Positions 11,200-23,189 of a stretch of DNA of 64,000 nucleotides are shown piece after piece. How positions within the stretch are numbered: position 1 is the first letter of the stretch; the number at the start of each line of letters is the position of its first letter. Source of the DNA: Lithospermum erythrorhizon. Its lineage: Eukaryota > Streptophyta > Magnoliopsida > Boraginales > Boraginaceae. The notes beneath the pieces are model-generated. The model searched no databases. It worked only from the letters and a program-made list of their open reading frames with translations, and had not been told where the DNA came from. The stretch is from NCBI GenBank assembly GCA_019722365.1, contig JADFUC010000743.1, forward strand, positions 90,324 to 154,323, in the 5' to 3' direction. The translations under genes and the position numbers were made by a program.

Positions 11200-12030
11200 T
11201 AAAGGAAATTCTCGTCCCATGATCAGTTGAGGCATATCCCGTGATTGACCTCCTCGGTGAAATCTCAGGATAGAGATCTCGAGAAGCTGCTAATATGACA
11301 GTTTCACATATTTTAAGAATTCACAAAAACGAGTAATACATAATGGAAATACTAATTATTAAAGGCTTTTGAATAGTAAAACAACCTTAAAATTCAAGCA
11401 AGCGAAGTCCACATATACAGCAGTACAGCACAACTCACAGACAAGAGATTCTGGCGTGCACTAACAGCTTATAATAATCCTCCCACATGAATCAAGGTAG
11501 CTAATTTTCCAATGTGTCAACCACTTGTCTAAAGACGTGTGTGGTCATGTGAAGCATTATTGGACGATGAGATAAAAAAGGTCCTAATTGGTTACTCCGT
11601 CCATAATGGCAGCTAATTACAAGATTATCTACAAAAATATTGATATTGTAGAGAAAAATAAATAATTACTCAGTATATACAACCATGTCTCAAATATTTG
11701 ATAAATTTTTATATTTAATTAATCGTTCTAAAATTGTATAACTAGTTACCTTTTTGAATTTTCTAATTAATATTTTTATTTTGAAGCGGGATCACGATTC
11801 ACAAAATAAGCTGCTTTTAAGCATAATATAAAAATTATAATAAAATACGATATCCATAGAGTAATAAAACTATTACTTTAACCATTTAATGTTCTCTGAC
11901 TAAATAATATAGCATCATCAAATTATTTGTTTTTTTATCGGTTAAATTGGTATGACTTAAAAAAATTAATTTAATTTTTTTGTTGATCCTAATATATAAG
12001 ATTCATATTTGCATGAAATTAAATAACAAT
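11200..12030. other. Intergenic DNA, nothing recognised
   Basis: No coding, RNA or transposon signal found. AT-rich with stops in all frames. Confidence 0.5.
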
Positions 12031-12039
12031 ATTAATATT

Positions 12040-12235
12040 AATAATAATTCTACTCAAAACATATGGTTATTTACCTAATACCTATTATTATTATTATAAT
12101 AATAGTTCTACATAATAAATAATAATAATAACTCTTCAAAAAACATATCATTATTTAAGAAACACCTATTATATATAATAATAATAAATTAATAATAACA
12201 ATAGTTCTATATAAAAATATTATTATTTAACTAAC
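12040..12235. repeat. Short tandem repeat of an AATAAT-rich unit
   Basis: Roughly three diverged copies of a unit of about 70 bases containing ttctac/ttctat, aaaacatat and ttatttaac/cacctatta words between AAT triplet runs. Non-coding. Confidence 0.5.
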
Positions 12236-12581
12236 AATAATTATTAAAGATTGAAAATGACATATGATTAGAAAATCATATTAATGAAAGGAGTAATATA
12301 TTAATAATATACTCCGTATAATTTATAATCATAGGCATGTGCGCTGAGATTGAATCGTAGAAGTTATCTGAAACAAAATTGAGCTGAAAGAATTGTGTTA
12401 TTCAGTGGACATTTGAATCATTAAACATGCACTAGACATAAATAAATAAAACTAATTAAATAAATTATATATATGCCAAATACATGTGATATCATCTTGA
12501 GCCATTAGGTATGTGGCGTGATTATCTTAGAACTGATAATACTACGTATGTGCCAAGTATAAGGATGATGAATATTTAATA

Positions 12582-12779
12582 CTACCTCCATTTTTTGTGA
12601 CGTTTTTGGGCCTCGAGGTAAAAGCTTTGGCCAATTAATTACTTAATTCTTTATTATTTTAATAAATACTATATAAAGTTATATCATTAGATTTGTATTT
12701 GAAAATAATTTCATAATATTATTTATTATAATTTTGAACATATAACTTAAGAATAATTGATTGTCAGTTAAAAACAGAG
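12582..12779. mobile_element. Diverged Stowaway-like MITE
   Basis: TA at 12580-12581 and 12780-12781 flank ends ctacctccattttttgtgac (left) and ctctgtttttaactgac (right, reverse complement). The match is partial, the length (198 bases) and AT-richness fit, and no ORF is present. Confidence 0.38.
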
Positions 12780-12929
12780 TATGCGGAAGAATCAAATAAA
12801 AAGGAGAAACGATGATTAATGACTATTAGAAGCTCTAATGTTTAGATTTTAGATTGAAGTATAATTTATTAGTAATTAATAAGTGAAAAGAAGAAACTTA
12901 AGCAATGACTTTATTAAATTACTTTTATA

Positions 12930-12951
12930 TATGTTGTTATTGTTATTGTTA

Positions 12952-12982
<31 letters not shown>

Positions 12983-12983
12983 A
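12930..12983. repeat. Compound (TTATTG)n/(ATT)n microsatellite
   Basis: gttattgttattgttattg is followed by an uninterrupted ATT run of about ten units. A likely polymorphic simple repeat. Confidence 0.9.
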
Positions 12984-13620
12984 GATAAAACGGCCCGTGA
13001 TTATGATAAGCACCTAACCTAGTGACCAATGAATTGAGATGGAAATGCACTATTTCCAAATAAGGAAATGTCCCTTCAATTGGCCAGCTTTTCTTCGTGG
13101 TTTTTTTTTGGGATAAAAGCTTTTCTTAGTTGTTGATCAAAGTATATTAGTTTGATATCTACTGTATATAATATGTATATGCTGTGAACAAAGACAGCAT
13201 TATTATTTCAACTCCATCAACAGGATATAAGCTGTAAAGATAGTGGTTCGGCAGCCTCACGTTAAAAGCAAATTTAGGCGATTTTTATCTAATATGTTTT
13301 GAAAAATGGTGAAATATTGTCAAATTATTATTCGAAGGTGAGTAAATTGTAATTCGGTCATAATAAACTACTAAAAATGAAATTATAGTGGCTAAGGTAA
13401 TAAATGCCTAGATACAAAAAATATATGGTAATGCAAAGAGTGGGAATTGAAGACATGAGGATCACATGTGGAAGCTCTTTCTCGAATTGGTCTATCACGT
13501 ATTTCGATTAAGTTCAGTAGATGTGAACCAATAGAGGTCCGCCCTGCCGAGCGATCCCATTATTTTTTTGGAAGAAAAAAAATAATGAATAAATTTAAGT
13601 CATCAAAAGAATGAGATAGA

Positions 13621-13727
13621 TGTTTAGTAAGCCTTTCTCTTCCTTGTTTATTCTGTTTCTAAAAGTCCAACAACATATTAGTACTGCTTCAAATATTATT
13701 GGACCCTCAATTTTAACTAATAATTGG
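13621..13727 (+). repeat. Left copy of a 105-bp direct repeat flanking a gag relic
   Basis: Starts tgtttagtaagcctttctct and ends near ccctcaattttaac. The same sequence returns at 14767-14877 with a few substitutions and an 11-base insertion. It is not recognisable as an LTR (no TG...CA ends seen). Confidence 0.85.
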
Positions 13728-13789
13728 TATGGCGATTGAAAGAGTAATCTCTATACCATGATAGTATCGTAAAATTATGACAGATTTTA

Positions 13790-14700
13790 CAAGCTCTCTC
13801 GCTACAGTTGAGAAGCTCAACAACAATAATTGGTGATCCTGGAGTACTCGCATGAAGTTCTATTTGATTGGGCAAGATTTATGGGACATCGTTAGCGGAA
13901 GCGATGTCACACCACCGACACCCGATCCTGGTGAAGTTAGGAAGTGGAGGATTAAGGCAGGTAAGACTATGTATACCTTAACTGTAGGTGTATAAGATGA
14001 GTTTTTACATAGAATTAAAGACGTCCAATCGCCAAAAGAGGCATGGAACACTTTGGCTACAATTTTAGCTAAAAAGAATGATGCGAAGTTACAATGGCTC
14101 GAAAATGAGCTGTTATCGATCTCCTAGAGAAATATGAGCATGAGTCAATATTTCTCGAAAGTAAAATCTCTAAGTGATGAGATTTCATAGTTAGATCCGG
14201 ACAATGCAATTATTGAGACGCGAATGAAGAAAATTATCATTCATGGACTCAGGCCGGAGTATAAGGGCATTGTCACGGCTTGATTCGAGGCGGGCCACCC
14301 GGGCAACGTTAGCAGACACGGAGAATGCTGTTAATGAATAGGAAAAGAGCTGACTGGACCATCCCAGCCAATATGTTAGAGATGAAGAGGAAGCTCTCTT
14401 CATCAACAAAGAGAAGGAGATAGTTGGGGCGAAGTCGAAGATCGAGGAAAGTTTAGGGAGATCAGGAGTTACCGCCATAGCAGTGCTTGATCAACAAAGA
14501 TGAGATCAAATAGTCGTCAAAGTGTAGAGTGTTATAGTTACGGAAAGAAATGACATTTGGCTCGGAATTGCTGGTACAAGAAAATTTAAGGCAACATAGT
14601 CACCTCGTTAAGGAAAGAGGAACGTGAGGAGGAAGACTGGGACTTTGAGATATCCTTATTTGTGGAAGAATCCTCTCATCGTTGATCAAAGGGAAAAACC
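13790..14700 (+). pseudogene. Ty1-copia gag relic (capsid-type domain and damaged zinc knuckle)
   Basis: Plus-strand conceptual translation shows the copia gag pattern: NNNNWxxWSxRMKFYLIGQD near 13811-13870, LWDIVSG, a conserved KEAWNTLATI stretch near 14035, and a later SQYFSKVKSLSDE...HGLRPEYKGIV segment. Gag of this family forms the particle that packages element RNA. The frame is broken by several stops (near 13993, 14125, 14188 and 14280). A CCHC knuckle is suggested near 14527 (CYSYGKK, a stop, then HLARNCWY), but its second cysteine reads as Tyr. No protease, integrase or reverse transcriptase follows, so this is an isolated fragment. Open frames on the opposite strand here are shadows. 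It is flanked by direct repeats at 13621 and 14767. Confidence 0.75.
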
Positions 14701-14766
14701 TTATAGAGGAATACACACTTTCAAACGATAAGTGAGTGAAAAGCATGCAAGAAATAGAAGCCAAAT

Positions 14767-14877
14767 TGTTTAGTAAGCCTTTCTCTTCCTTGTTTATTCA
14801 GTAGTGCTCTGTTTCTAAAAGTCCAACAACATATTAATACCTACTTCAAATATTATTGGTCCCTAAATTTTAACAAT
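14767..14877 (+). repeat. Right copy of the 105-bp direct repeat
   Basis: Matches 13621-13727 base for base over most of its length, with cagtagtgctc inserted after ttgtttatt. Together with the left copy it brackets the gag relic. Confidence 0.85.
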
Positions 14878-14899
14878 AGATGCTTTTTGTATGTGTAAA

Positions 14900-17800
14900 T
14901 CCAAGTAAATATATACTTCGTTCTAAATAATGTACCAATATTTAACATCTCATGTGTCATTACATTCTGGTTGATGATTATTATTTATAATTTGGATGGA
15001 GTGAGAAAGAAGGAAAATATGATGAGGGGACTGCCTCGCCATGCGACATGCTTGCTTGTATGGCTGTTTGCATAGCTTGACTCCTTTGGATGGTAGATTA
15101 GTTTGGATTTTAATTTGTCATGGACCCACTTCAACACATGTAAAGTTGGGTTTATTATCAATGTTTTCTACAATGATATAGCTAGTTGTTAATATGGAAC
15201 CAATAAAAGTTCTATCATCTCAATTAGAGGCATTGCTTCAACTTGGCATGTATGAAATTGGCTCCACTACTAGTTCAATGTTAAAATTTGGTTTTCAATA
15301 TGGATGAACTCGTTAAGTATTCCAATCCTTTTCAAATAACTTATTCCAAACCTAAGCTAGCAATAAGTTGTTTTCTATACCCTTCTCTATACCCTTCTCG
15401 GTCAATAGGCACGAGGGAAATTATTAGGAGGGAGCAAATGTATAGAAAGCCAGATAATAATAAGCTGTTATTAACAATGTGGGAGGTCAAATAAAGGAAG
15501 AGACGTAGTTTGAATGATATTCTTTTAATATTCTTTGAGAACAACTGGTTTCAAACTATGATAGGCAAATGTCAAGTTCAGACCTCTACTATAATTTGCA
15601 ATCTCAATTTATCCACGTCTCTTAATCATATGTTATTCCATTATAAGTGGGAATCTTATTGGTGTCTTAAAACTACTCACTTGCAGGGTGAGGTGAGAAT
15701 AATAGAGATAATTGCCTAAAACAGTCCCTAGAATTTGCTGTGTACTAGTAGTCCCCTCGACTCATTTAGTGTTATACGGGAACGACAATGTAAAACCAAT
15801 TCCCGATACCCGACCGAAAGTACTGACTGATATTCACCACAGTTATACCACGCGGTATGTTTTGGTCTCGATACCGAACTAAATCGGACCGATAATCCAT
15901 AAATATACGCCTAAATTTTTGGTATATGACAAAATATTCTACCTCGGACCGAAATATCAAAAAATCATAAACGAAATATGCAATTTTTTATCACGATAAG
16001 ATTCGCCCAAATCGAACTACAAAAAATCCTGACCCTTGCATCCACATGGTGTTATGTGCTAGATCTCGATCCAATTTTTTTGCCTATACGTGAATCGACC
16101 GACCTATAATAGGCTCCCGATCCTTTGAGGAATTTTTTTTACCCGAATTCAAACTTGGTAACCGCACTACTATCATTCATGGAGAAAAACCACTCAGGTA
16201 ACACGTTTCAAACTCCAGCGACTATCAAATAACCAACACAAACTTCAAATAACTAAATTCGCTTTTTTATCAAACTCCAAAGCATCAAGCTACAAGAATT
16301 ATCTCAAGAATAATATATATAATATAATGAATATCAAATTTCAATATTTTGATTACAGTTATTTACAAAATTCTTTAGGCTATCAGACGCTTAAGAATTG
16401 AGTTGTTGCTAATTTACAAGTATGATTGCTAAAAGGTTGTTGATGTGATTGACAAAGGGCAGTAGTGGTTGAGCTGCGGAAAAGTGCAAAATAGAAAGTA
16501 ATTAAAATTTAAAAGAACTCATCTTGCTTTTACAAATTAAATTTTTTCTTTTAATGTCACCTAGCTAGCATAAAGTAGATTTATTAATTAATCTTTAATT
16601 TTAATATTCCTATAATAATAATCTTTTGCTTATTAATCATTCTAAGTTTTTGGACAATCGAATCTCCTCGTACAACAAGTACCCAATGCAAGAATCACAA
16701 ATTGCCAAGTGAATGTTTGCGCTTTGCCAGAACGATCTCTCCTGTGTACGACTAAATCAAACATTTAAACTGAGATAATAAATAAAGTACTCACTATTTA
16801 CGAAATTTATAAATTATACTTTTAATTTATATTATAATTTATTTCACAACGCTTATATGATCCGTTATAATTTTTTACTACTAGATTTAAAAATTTCTGC
16901 TATCATATCTTCATTTCGGGGGCTTAATAAAAAAATACACATTATGTAATTTTATTCATTGTTGAAAATATCACTTTTCTCTTTTAATAAGAAATACAAA
17001 TATGTTAGTTTTTATTTTTCATTGTTAGAAAACATCTAGTTTTCGCCTGACAAGAAGAAATTATTTAGAAGTACTATTCAATTTTATTATATATTTATTT
17101 TACCATATTTTAATTGATGATTGGATCGATAATTTTTATGAAACGCTCTCAATTTTAACCACGCAAAATGCCCAAAAAGGCCACATTGACGCCCTGTTCG
17201 AATGTGAAATACTCCAAACGAATCTATATCGATAATCAATGAAATAAAGATGACATGCCTCTTTCAAAACTATGTATTTTATAAATAATTTTTTAATAAA
17301 AAGTTAAACCTCAATAGTATATATATGATGAATATTACTTAATATGATTTTTTTTTTAAAATTTTAACATAAATAACAACTTTAATATAAAAGGTCACAA
17401 TAAGTCATTCAAATAAGCATTGTGGATACCGATTTCAGAATACCAACGCTCATCAATAAAAGAGATTATATACCTTATATATATTCATGCATGTATTTTT
17501 AGAATTATAAATATATCACGATGGTATTTCATATAGAGTGAAAACCAATATAAAGATATTACTTATTAACATAATTTGTTTTGGGCTCACTAATTACTAA
17601 TCAATATTAAAATGTGAAAGATTGATTTTTTTAATTTCTTTTCATATTGAATTCAACTCTAATTAATTATTGCATCTATAGTTTATTGATAAAGATATTT
17701 TTATTTAAGCATTAAAACTAACATGTTATATATATATTATAATAAAAAAAATAATTTTTTGAAATAAAATATCCAATCTATTACTCCTACCATACTAAAT

Positions 17801-18560
17801 GATTGTCATCCTTGATTTAAGTGCTCTAAATTGACAAACTTTTATGCTTCATCCATAAACATAATTTTCATTTGAAATAAATTTTAATGTCAATATTAAA
17901 GTACATTGAAAATATTATTATTTGATAATTTTTACCAAATATTATATATATAACATAAATAAAAAATATTTTGAATCGGAATACTTTAATCAAATCCAAA
18001 TTCAAACCATACCTATTGGGGCAGGAGTATTAGATATGTAACTCTGACACTTTTTATTTCAATTGTTAACTGTAATATGTTTGATCAAATAATAAATTAG
18101 ATATATATTTTTTAATAGTAATTTTTAAATTTAGAAAATTTAATTTATAATTTATAATTTACAATTTTATAATTTATAATTGAATAATTATCATGAAATT
18201 TTAATATGAGTAGATCAATTCATTACATTAAAATTTAAATTTACTTATCAAGTATCATAAAATTAAAAAATTAAAAACAATTATTATAACAAACACTTTA
18301 TCTCGTTAGTAAAAGATTTGGAAAAGATTTTTTATATAATTGGACAGATGTTGATGTAATGGAAGATATATAATAATTAGCATACATATGAAAGTGATAA
18401 ACTCTCAGACATATTATGCTAGTATCGTATAACTCCAACTATATTTGAATCATATGTAATTTTGAAAAGCAAAAAATTTAGGACTTATTAATTATTGAAT
18501 TGTTATATATGAGCTCATTTTAAAATTTTAAACATATTTTTTAAATCAATAGAAAATATT
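14900..18560. other. Intergenic DNA, no gene recognised
   Basis: Contains a few 60-70-codon open frames (15288-15719) with no family resemblance and no splice or codon signal. A stretch near 15770-15960 is rich in accgaccg/ggtatcg words and may be an old DNA-transposon piece. The rest is AT-rich. Confidence 0.5.
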
Positions 18561-18579
18561 ATAGGTAATTAAAGTAACG

Positions 18580-19350
18580 CTAAAACGAAGAACACACCAC
18601 ACTTTTATAAGAGAATGAATACATGGTTGTGACTTGTGAATGTGACTTAGTCATCTTGCAAAACCCATTGGAATATAGAGATAAAGATTCCAATTCATAT
18701 ATACTAATAACCTTCAAGCTTATAACACAACTCTCTAGTATTAGAAGAGCTTCTGTTCTTGCAAAACTCATTTGGAAATATACTTGGGGATCTAAATGTT
18801 TAATAGATCTCAAAACTGATAATTTAACTCCCGTAGCATCAAAATAACTCTAACTCCAATGACAATAACCCGAGTTGGCTCATCTAGATGAATCTCCACG
18901 ACCATTGTACCATCATCGAAGGCCCCTTATTGAAGCTCACTAAGGGTCTCCCTTATTGAAGCTCTCTTCACAGCCCTACTCTTGATCAAGAATGAAAGTT
19001 TACATAATGTCAACATTATTGCTGACAGTTTATTTTCACAGGTTTGGTCAACAGAGTTACAGGACACAGGATTGAAAAGGGGCAATTTACGGATGGGACC
19101 TTAAAGAAATGCAATATTTTTTGTTGTTCCCGACCAATTGTGGGTGTTTCATGAACCTTCTGGATGTTCCTTTATTTAACTTTGATTCCAATTCCTGTAA
19201 TAATTTATCTCTCGATAGAGCAATTTCAAACAATTGTATGGACTAAGTACTCTGAATTATCTATCAAGAAATATAACTCTAACCCAACACCTCTTTGTGT
19301 CCTTCGGAACAAATCTATAATCCCTTATGGCCTCAACAAAATATATCAGT
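18580..19350. other. Unrecognised segment beside the apyrase pseudogene
   Basis: Open frames of 62-77 codons occur on both strands, but none matches a family I know. A near-repeat (cttgcaaaacccattggaat at 18655 and cttgcaaaactcatttggaa at 18758) suggests an internal duplication of about 100 bases. It could hold the remaining 3' exons of the apyrase relic, but I could not recognise the C-terminal apyrase motifs. Confidence 0.25.
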
Positions 19351-19527
19351 GAAGGAACACCGAAGTAAATCAATTTAGTAATTTATGTAAAATACAGCAT
19401 GTATCTACGACAAGGAGTTGAATGGATTTTCAAGTAAAATTGTCTTGTAAGGACATCAAGTATAACATCCAGGGCAAACATATTTTGGACATCTACTCAC
19501 TGAATAACTACTTCGATAAAGACTTAC

Positions 19528-20500
19528 CTGGCCATATTAAAGCAAACTGTGACTGTACAGATTGTATGTAAAATTTCCATAACTGATCTTGCGAGAGTAT
19601 TCAGCTGGCATATCCTCATTTGATAGAAAAGTAACCAAGAAATATAAATTGTCAAACCAAGGCGCAAAGCAATAAGATTAAGTATTGAAGTTAGTACATG
19701 GGCAAGCTAGAGAATATAAATAGAAATCTCATCATTCACGAAAATGATAAAAATTGGGATTAAAACTCACTGAATGTGCTGTTATAGCTAGACATGAAGT
19801 ATATTCAAGAATCAATTTTCCAATGGATCAGCAAATAAAAAAGAAGCCAAACCTGCATAGATGCCCCGCCAAGTTCAATAATTCCAGTTGTTTGTTGGGG
19901 ATCACCTCCAAGAGTCCCAAGGGCATAGTTAGCAACAACCCAAGCATATACCCCTTCATCATAGCCCACATCATATATCTTTCTTAGCTCATTTTCCAAA
20001 CCTCAGGAATTACACTAAAACATTACCAAATCGAAACATATACATAAATAACAGTAATTCAAACATCACATTGCACTCACCACAATCATATATACTTTTT
20101 AGCTCATTTTTCAAACCTCAAGAATTACACTCAAGCAATAAAACATTATCAAATCGAAACATATACATAAATAACAGTAATTCAAACACCACATTGCATT
20201 TAGCTCGTTTTTCAGACCTAAAGAAGTACACTCAAGCAATAAAACTTTATAAAATTGATACATATTGATAAATAACAATAATCCAAAGACCACATCAAGC
20301 AATAAAACTTTATAAAATTGAAACTTGAACCCACTACCAGAAAAATCAAGAACCCCCCTTTTCCTCAGCCTACTCATACACCAACATCATCCTCAAAAAC
20401 ATCATAACTAAATACATGAATCCTAGTACCTGTACTTCCACCATCTATAACAATCCCATACCTTTTCCTATCATCAAAGTCACCATTTTTACTCAAAAAA
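19528..20500 (-). pseudogene. GDA1/CD39 apyrase pseudogene (partial)
   Basis: Three minus-strand blocks are recognisable. Block 1 (about 20400-20490): KRYGIVIDGGSTGTRIHVFS, i.e. apyrase conserved region 1 (DGGSTGTR, phosphate binding). Block 2 (19853-20001): WVVANYALGTLGGDPQQTTG, then GIIELGGASMQ, which is conserved region 4 with the usual Ala of GGASAQ changed to Met; donor CAG|GTTTGG. Block 3 (19528-19635): VTFLSNEDMPAEYSR...GNFTYNLYSHSLL, stop, YGQ|GTAAGT. The order and orientation fit a gene of the plant APY3-7 type, membrane-anchored enzymes hydrolysing nucleoside tri- and diphosphates. Breaks: the frame shifts after block 1, the exons between blocks 1 and 2 are absent, the acceptor before block 3 reads ttcttg instead of an AG, and block 3 has an in-frame TAA. 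The 3' exons were not found. Confident on family, fairly confident that it is non-functional. Confidence 0.8.
19985..20328. repeat. Tandem array of about 100-bp units copied from the apyrase exon edge
   Basis: Units start at about 19982, 20098 and 20201, with a partial fourth at 20296. Shared words are agctcattttccaaacctca, attacactcaagcaataaaa, tcgaaacatatacataaata and cagtaattcaaacaccacat. The first unit contains the acceptor and first ~25 bases of apyrase block 2; the second carries a diverged copy of that exon edge. Confidence 0.8.
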
Positions 20501-20529
20501 TAGCAAAAATAATTATAAAGCAAATATAT

Positions 20530-23180
20530 TTAATAAAAATCAACTTTTGGGCGTGTTGGTTTAAAAATCAACTGATGAAGAATCCATTTCTTGATTTTGA
20601 GATATGGGATCAGGTTTTTTTACTCCCCTTTTTGCATTAAATCGACGCATCAAAATCGAAAATTGAAATCAGATTTATGAATCATATGATTTTTTGATTT
20701 ATAAATTAAAAGAAATGATTTTTGTTCAAGAAAACTATAAATTCAAATCAAAACAGACATAAGAATAATATATGTTTACCAAAAAACAAAAAAATGGTTT
20801 TTTTTGTTGTTGATTTTTTTGGTGATATAGGTGAGAGGACTCTTCTGAATAAAAATACTGTAAAAGCCCTCTTCCTGAACTTTTTTTTTTTGATTTTTCT
20901 CTTGAAGATTTGTGAATATATACGTTTGGGGAAGACAATAATGTAAATGTTGTTCGATATGGTTTAACGGTTTATAGATGAAAATTTGAAAATTTATTTC
21001 CAACAACTATTTTTTCTTTAATTAAAAGATTTGATTAATTAGTTAACAAAAAGTAAATTTGATTATACTAAGTATTATTTTTATTCAAATTTTAAGTTTT
21101 AAGGTTTGGATATTCAATTGATCAAAATATATTACTTTGTATATTTTTATTTAAATAAATCATTGATTCAAAATTATATCAATTTTTTGGGGAATCTTTC
21201 TATTTGAATTGAAATGATGGGTGTGCTAATTTTGTAGCAGTTCTTCACATATTGTTATAAACAAATTGATATATTTGAGCCATTAAGGGTATGACACTAG
21301 AGATAATAGGGAGAGAATCATCTATTACCTATTCATTATTATTTCTCAGATCTCGTATTGACGTTTAATAGAATTTAAAAAGTTTCAGACACGGAACAAA
21401 GATGCATTTTGATTTTTATATTAAAATCGAAATCGAACATATTTCATCGTATTCTAGCTATATTGCTTATCAACAGCTTCATGGCCTGTGTCAATTGAGT
21501 AGTCATAAGGATTATGTTTCTAATCAAGCCACCCTGAGTAGCCTTGTGAAATGAGAAGTTACCAAAAAATAAATTCAACATTTGTGCCAATATCGATTTG
21601 TTTAATCATATTTGCTATTGAAGCTACATGAGGTTGATTTATTTGTTTTGACATGTATGATTAAATTTCAAGGACTAAGATTAAGACATCACTAGTATGC
21701 ACCAATATAAAATTATGACATGTTTACTCTTTTTTGGAAAACTTTATTACTCTATATTAATATTGTTTCAACCTAAGACGTAATTTCTTATTATATACTT
21801 TTGAAACAATTTAGGTTATGAAGTGTCGATGTGAATATGGGAAGTTTGTACTTCATCATTGCATTTCTGTGATGGGAAGCATGTACTTTATTCATCACTA
21901 TAATTTATCAAAACTTTACGTTACACTAATTTGAGCCTAGCTTATCAACAGATTATTACAGTATAATACTAGTTAGTACATTTATTATTTATTAGTATTC
22001 GCATGTAAGAGTGTAAGTCGGATACGTGACTTAACGAATAAATTGATTCTCACGTAAAAGGCAACTCTGTAATACAAAATAGCGGTGGAGTAGCAAAATT
22101 TATAAATATCACTAATTAATTAATCCCTCATTTGAGTGTTGGGTGAGATGGTTCAATCCATGGTTTGTTGAATTCTTTATTACTTACCTGATTAAAATGG
22201 TTTGTTGGAAATTCTTCTCATACTCTTAATTTCCACTCGTTGGTCATTCTTTGCTAATTTAGTGTTGTTTTCTTTCTTTTTATTCAATCACCTAAAAACA
22301 TGATTTTTTTTGGTACAAGTTTGAGATAAGCACTTCATAACTAGCTTAAAGTTAGTGTTTCGTATTAAGATGGTATGTGTGGACATGTCACTTCTCTTTT
22401 GCTCTATGAATTAGTGGTCAGTTGTATTGTGTTGGATTTATAGATTAATAAAACATGGTGATTAAGTGGATTAAAGTAACATTGAAGCCTATTAAACATC
22501 GAGTTGTGTTGGACTTAATCACCATAAATTCAGAGAAGAAATGTACCCCCATGTTAGGTTTCCTCACATATCTAATAATCATAGTTATGAGTTCTTTAAT
22601 TCATTATTAGCTTTGACTTCTACTAAAGACATTCGTATGTTATTGTTTTCATAAATAGAATTGTGATGGATATAAAAATGATGTATTGAGGCTCTCATTC
22701 ATTGTTAAAATAAGTCATTATCTCATTTCAGTCTAACACAAACATGCATCCCTCATATCAATTTCATCGGGTATAATATTCGAGATATTTACTTGGGTAC
22801 CAGCCAAATGTAACCAGCTCAAAATAACTCAACAAAAGAAAATCAGGATCTTGAACTTATTTACCGCCTGCGATATGGAACAATTACATGAACCATGAAT
22901 TAATCAACAGTCAATACACATGCTTAGTGTTCACCAAATACGTACACATATATTGCCAGAGAAACCATACAAGCTAAAATTGTAAGAATATTATTTTCAA
23001 ATGTAATAATATTATTATTATTATTTCAAACACATTTTAATTCTTCCTCATTAATATGATTATTAGTGGGATGTTTATTATCATATTAATATTACAAAAC
23101 CGTTACAATCGTTACAAATCTCTACACTATTAGCTTTGATGGATAGTTAATATGAGAATTATGATGAATAGTAGAAAATG
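20530..23180. other. Intergenic DNA, nothing recognised
   Basis: AT-rich. Short open frames at 20722-21006 come from poly-A/poly-T runs. No transposon ends seen. Confidence 0.5.
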
Positions 23181-23189
23181 TAATCTAAT

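Noticed and set aside
13860..14478. Two minus-strand open frames of 63 and 95 codons
   Set aside because: They are shadows of the plus-strand copia gag relic.
18860..19080. Possible RNase H-type segment (IEALFTALLLIKNESLHNVN)
   Set aside because: The resemblance is limited to one helix-like stretch; no catalytic Asp/Glu pattern and several stops.
20722..21006. Overlapping open frames on both strands
   Set aside because: They are caused by poly-A/poly-T runs; no family resemblance or splice context.
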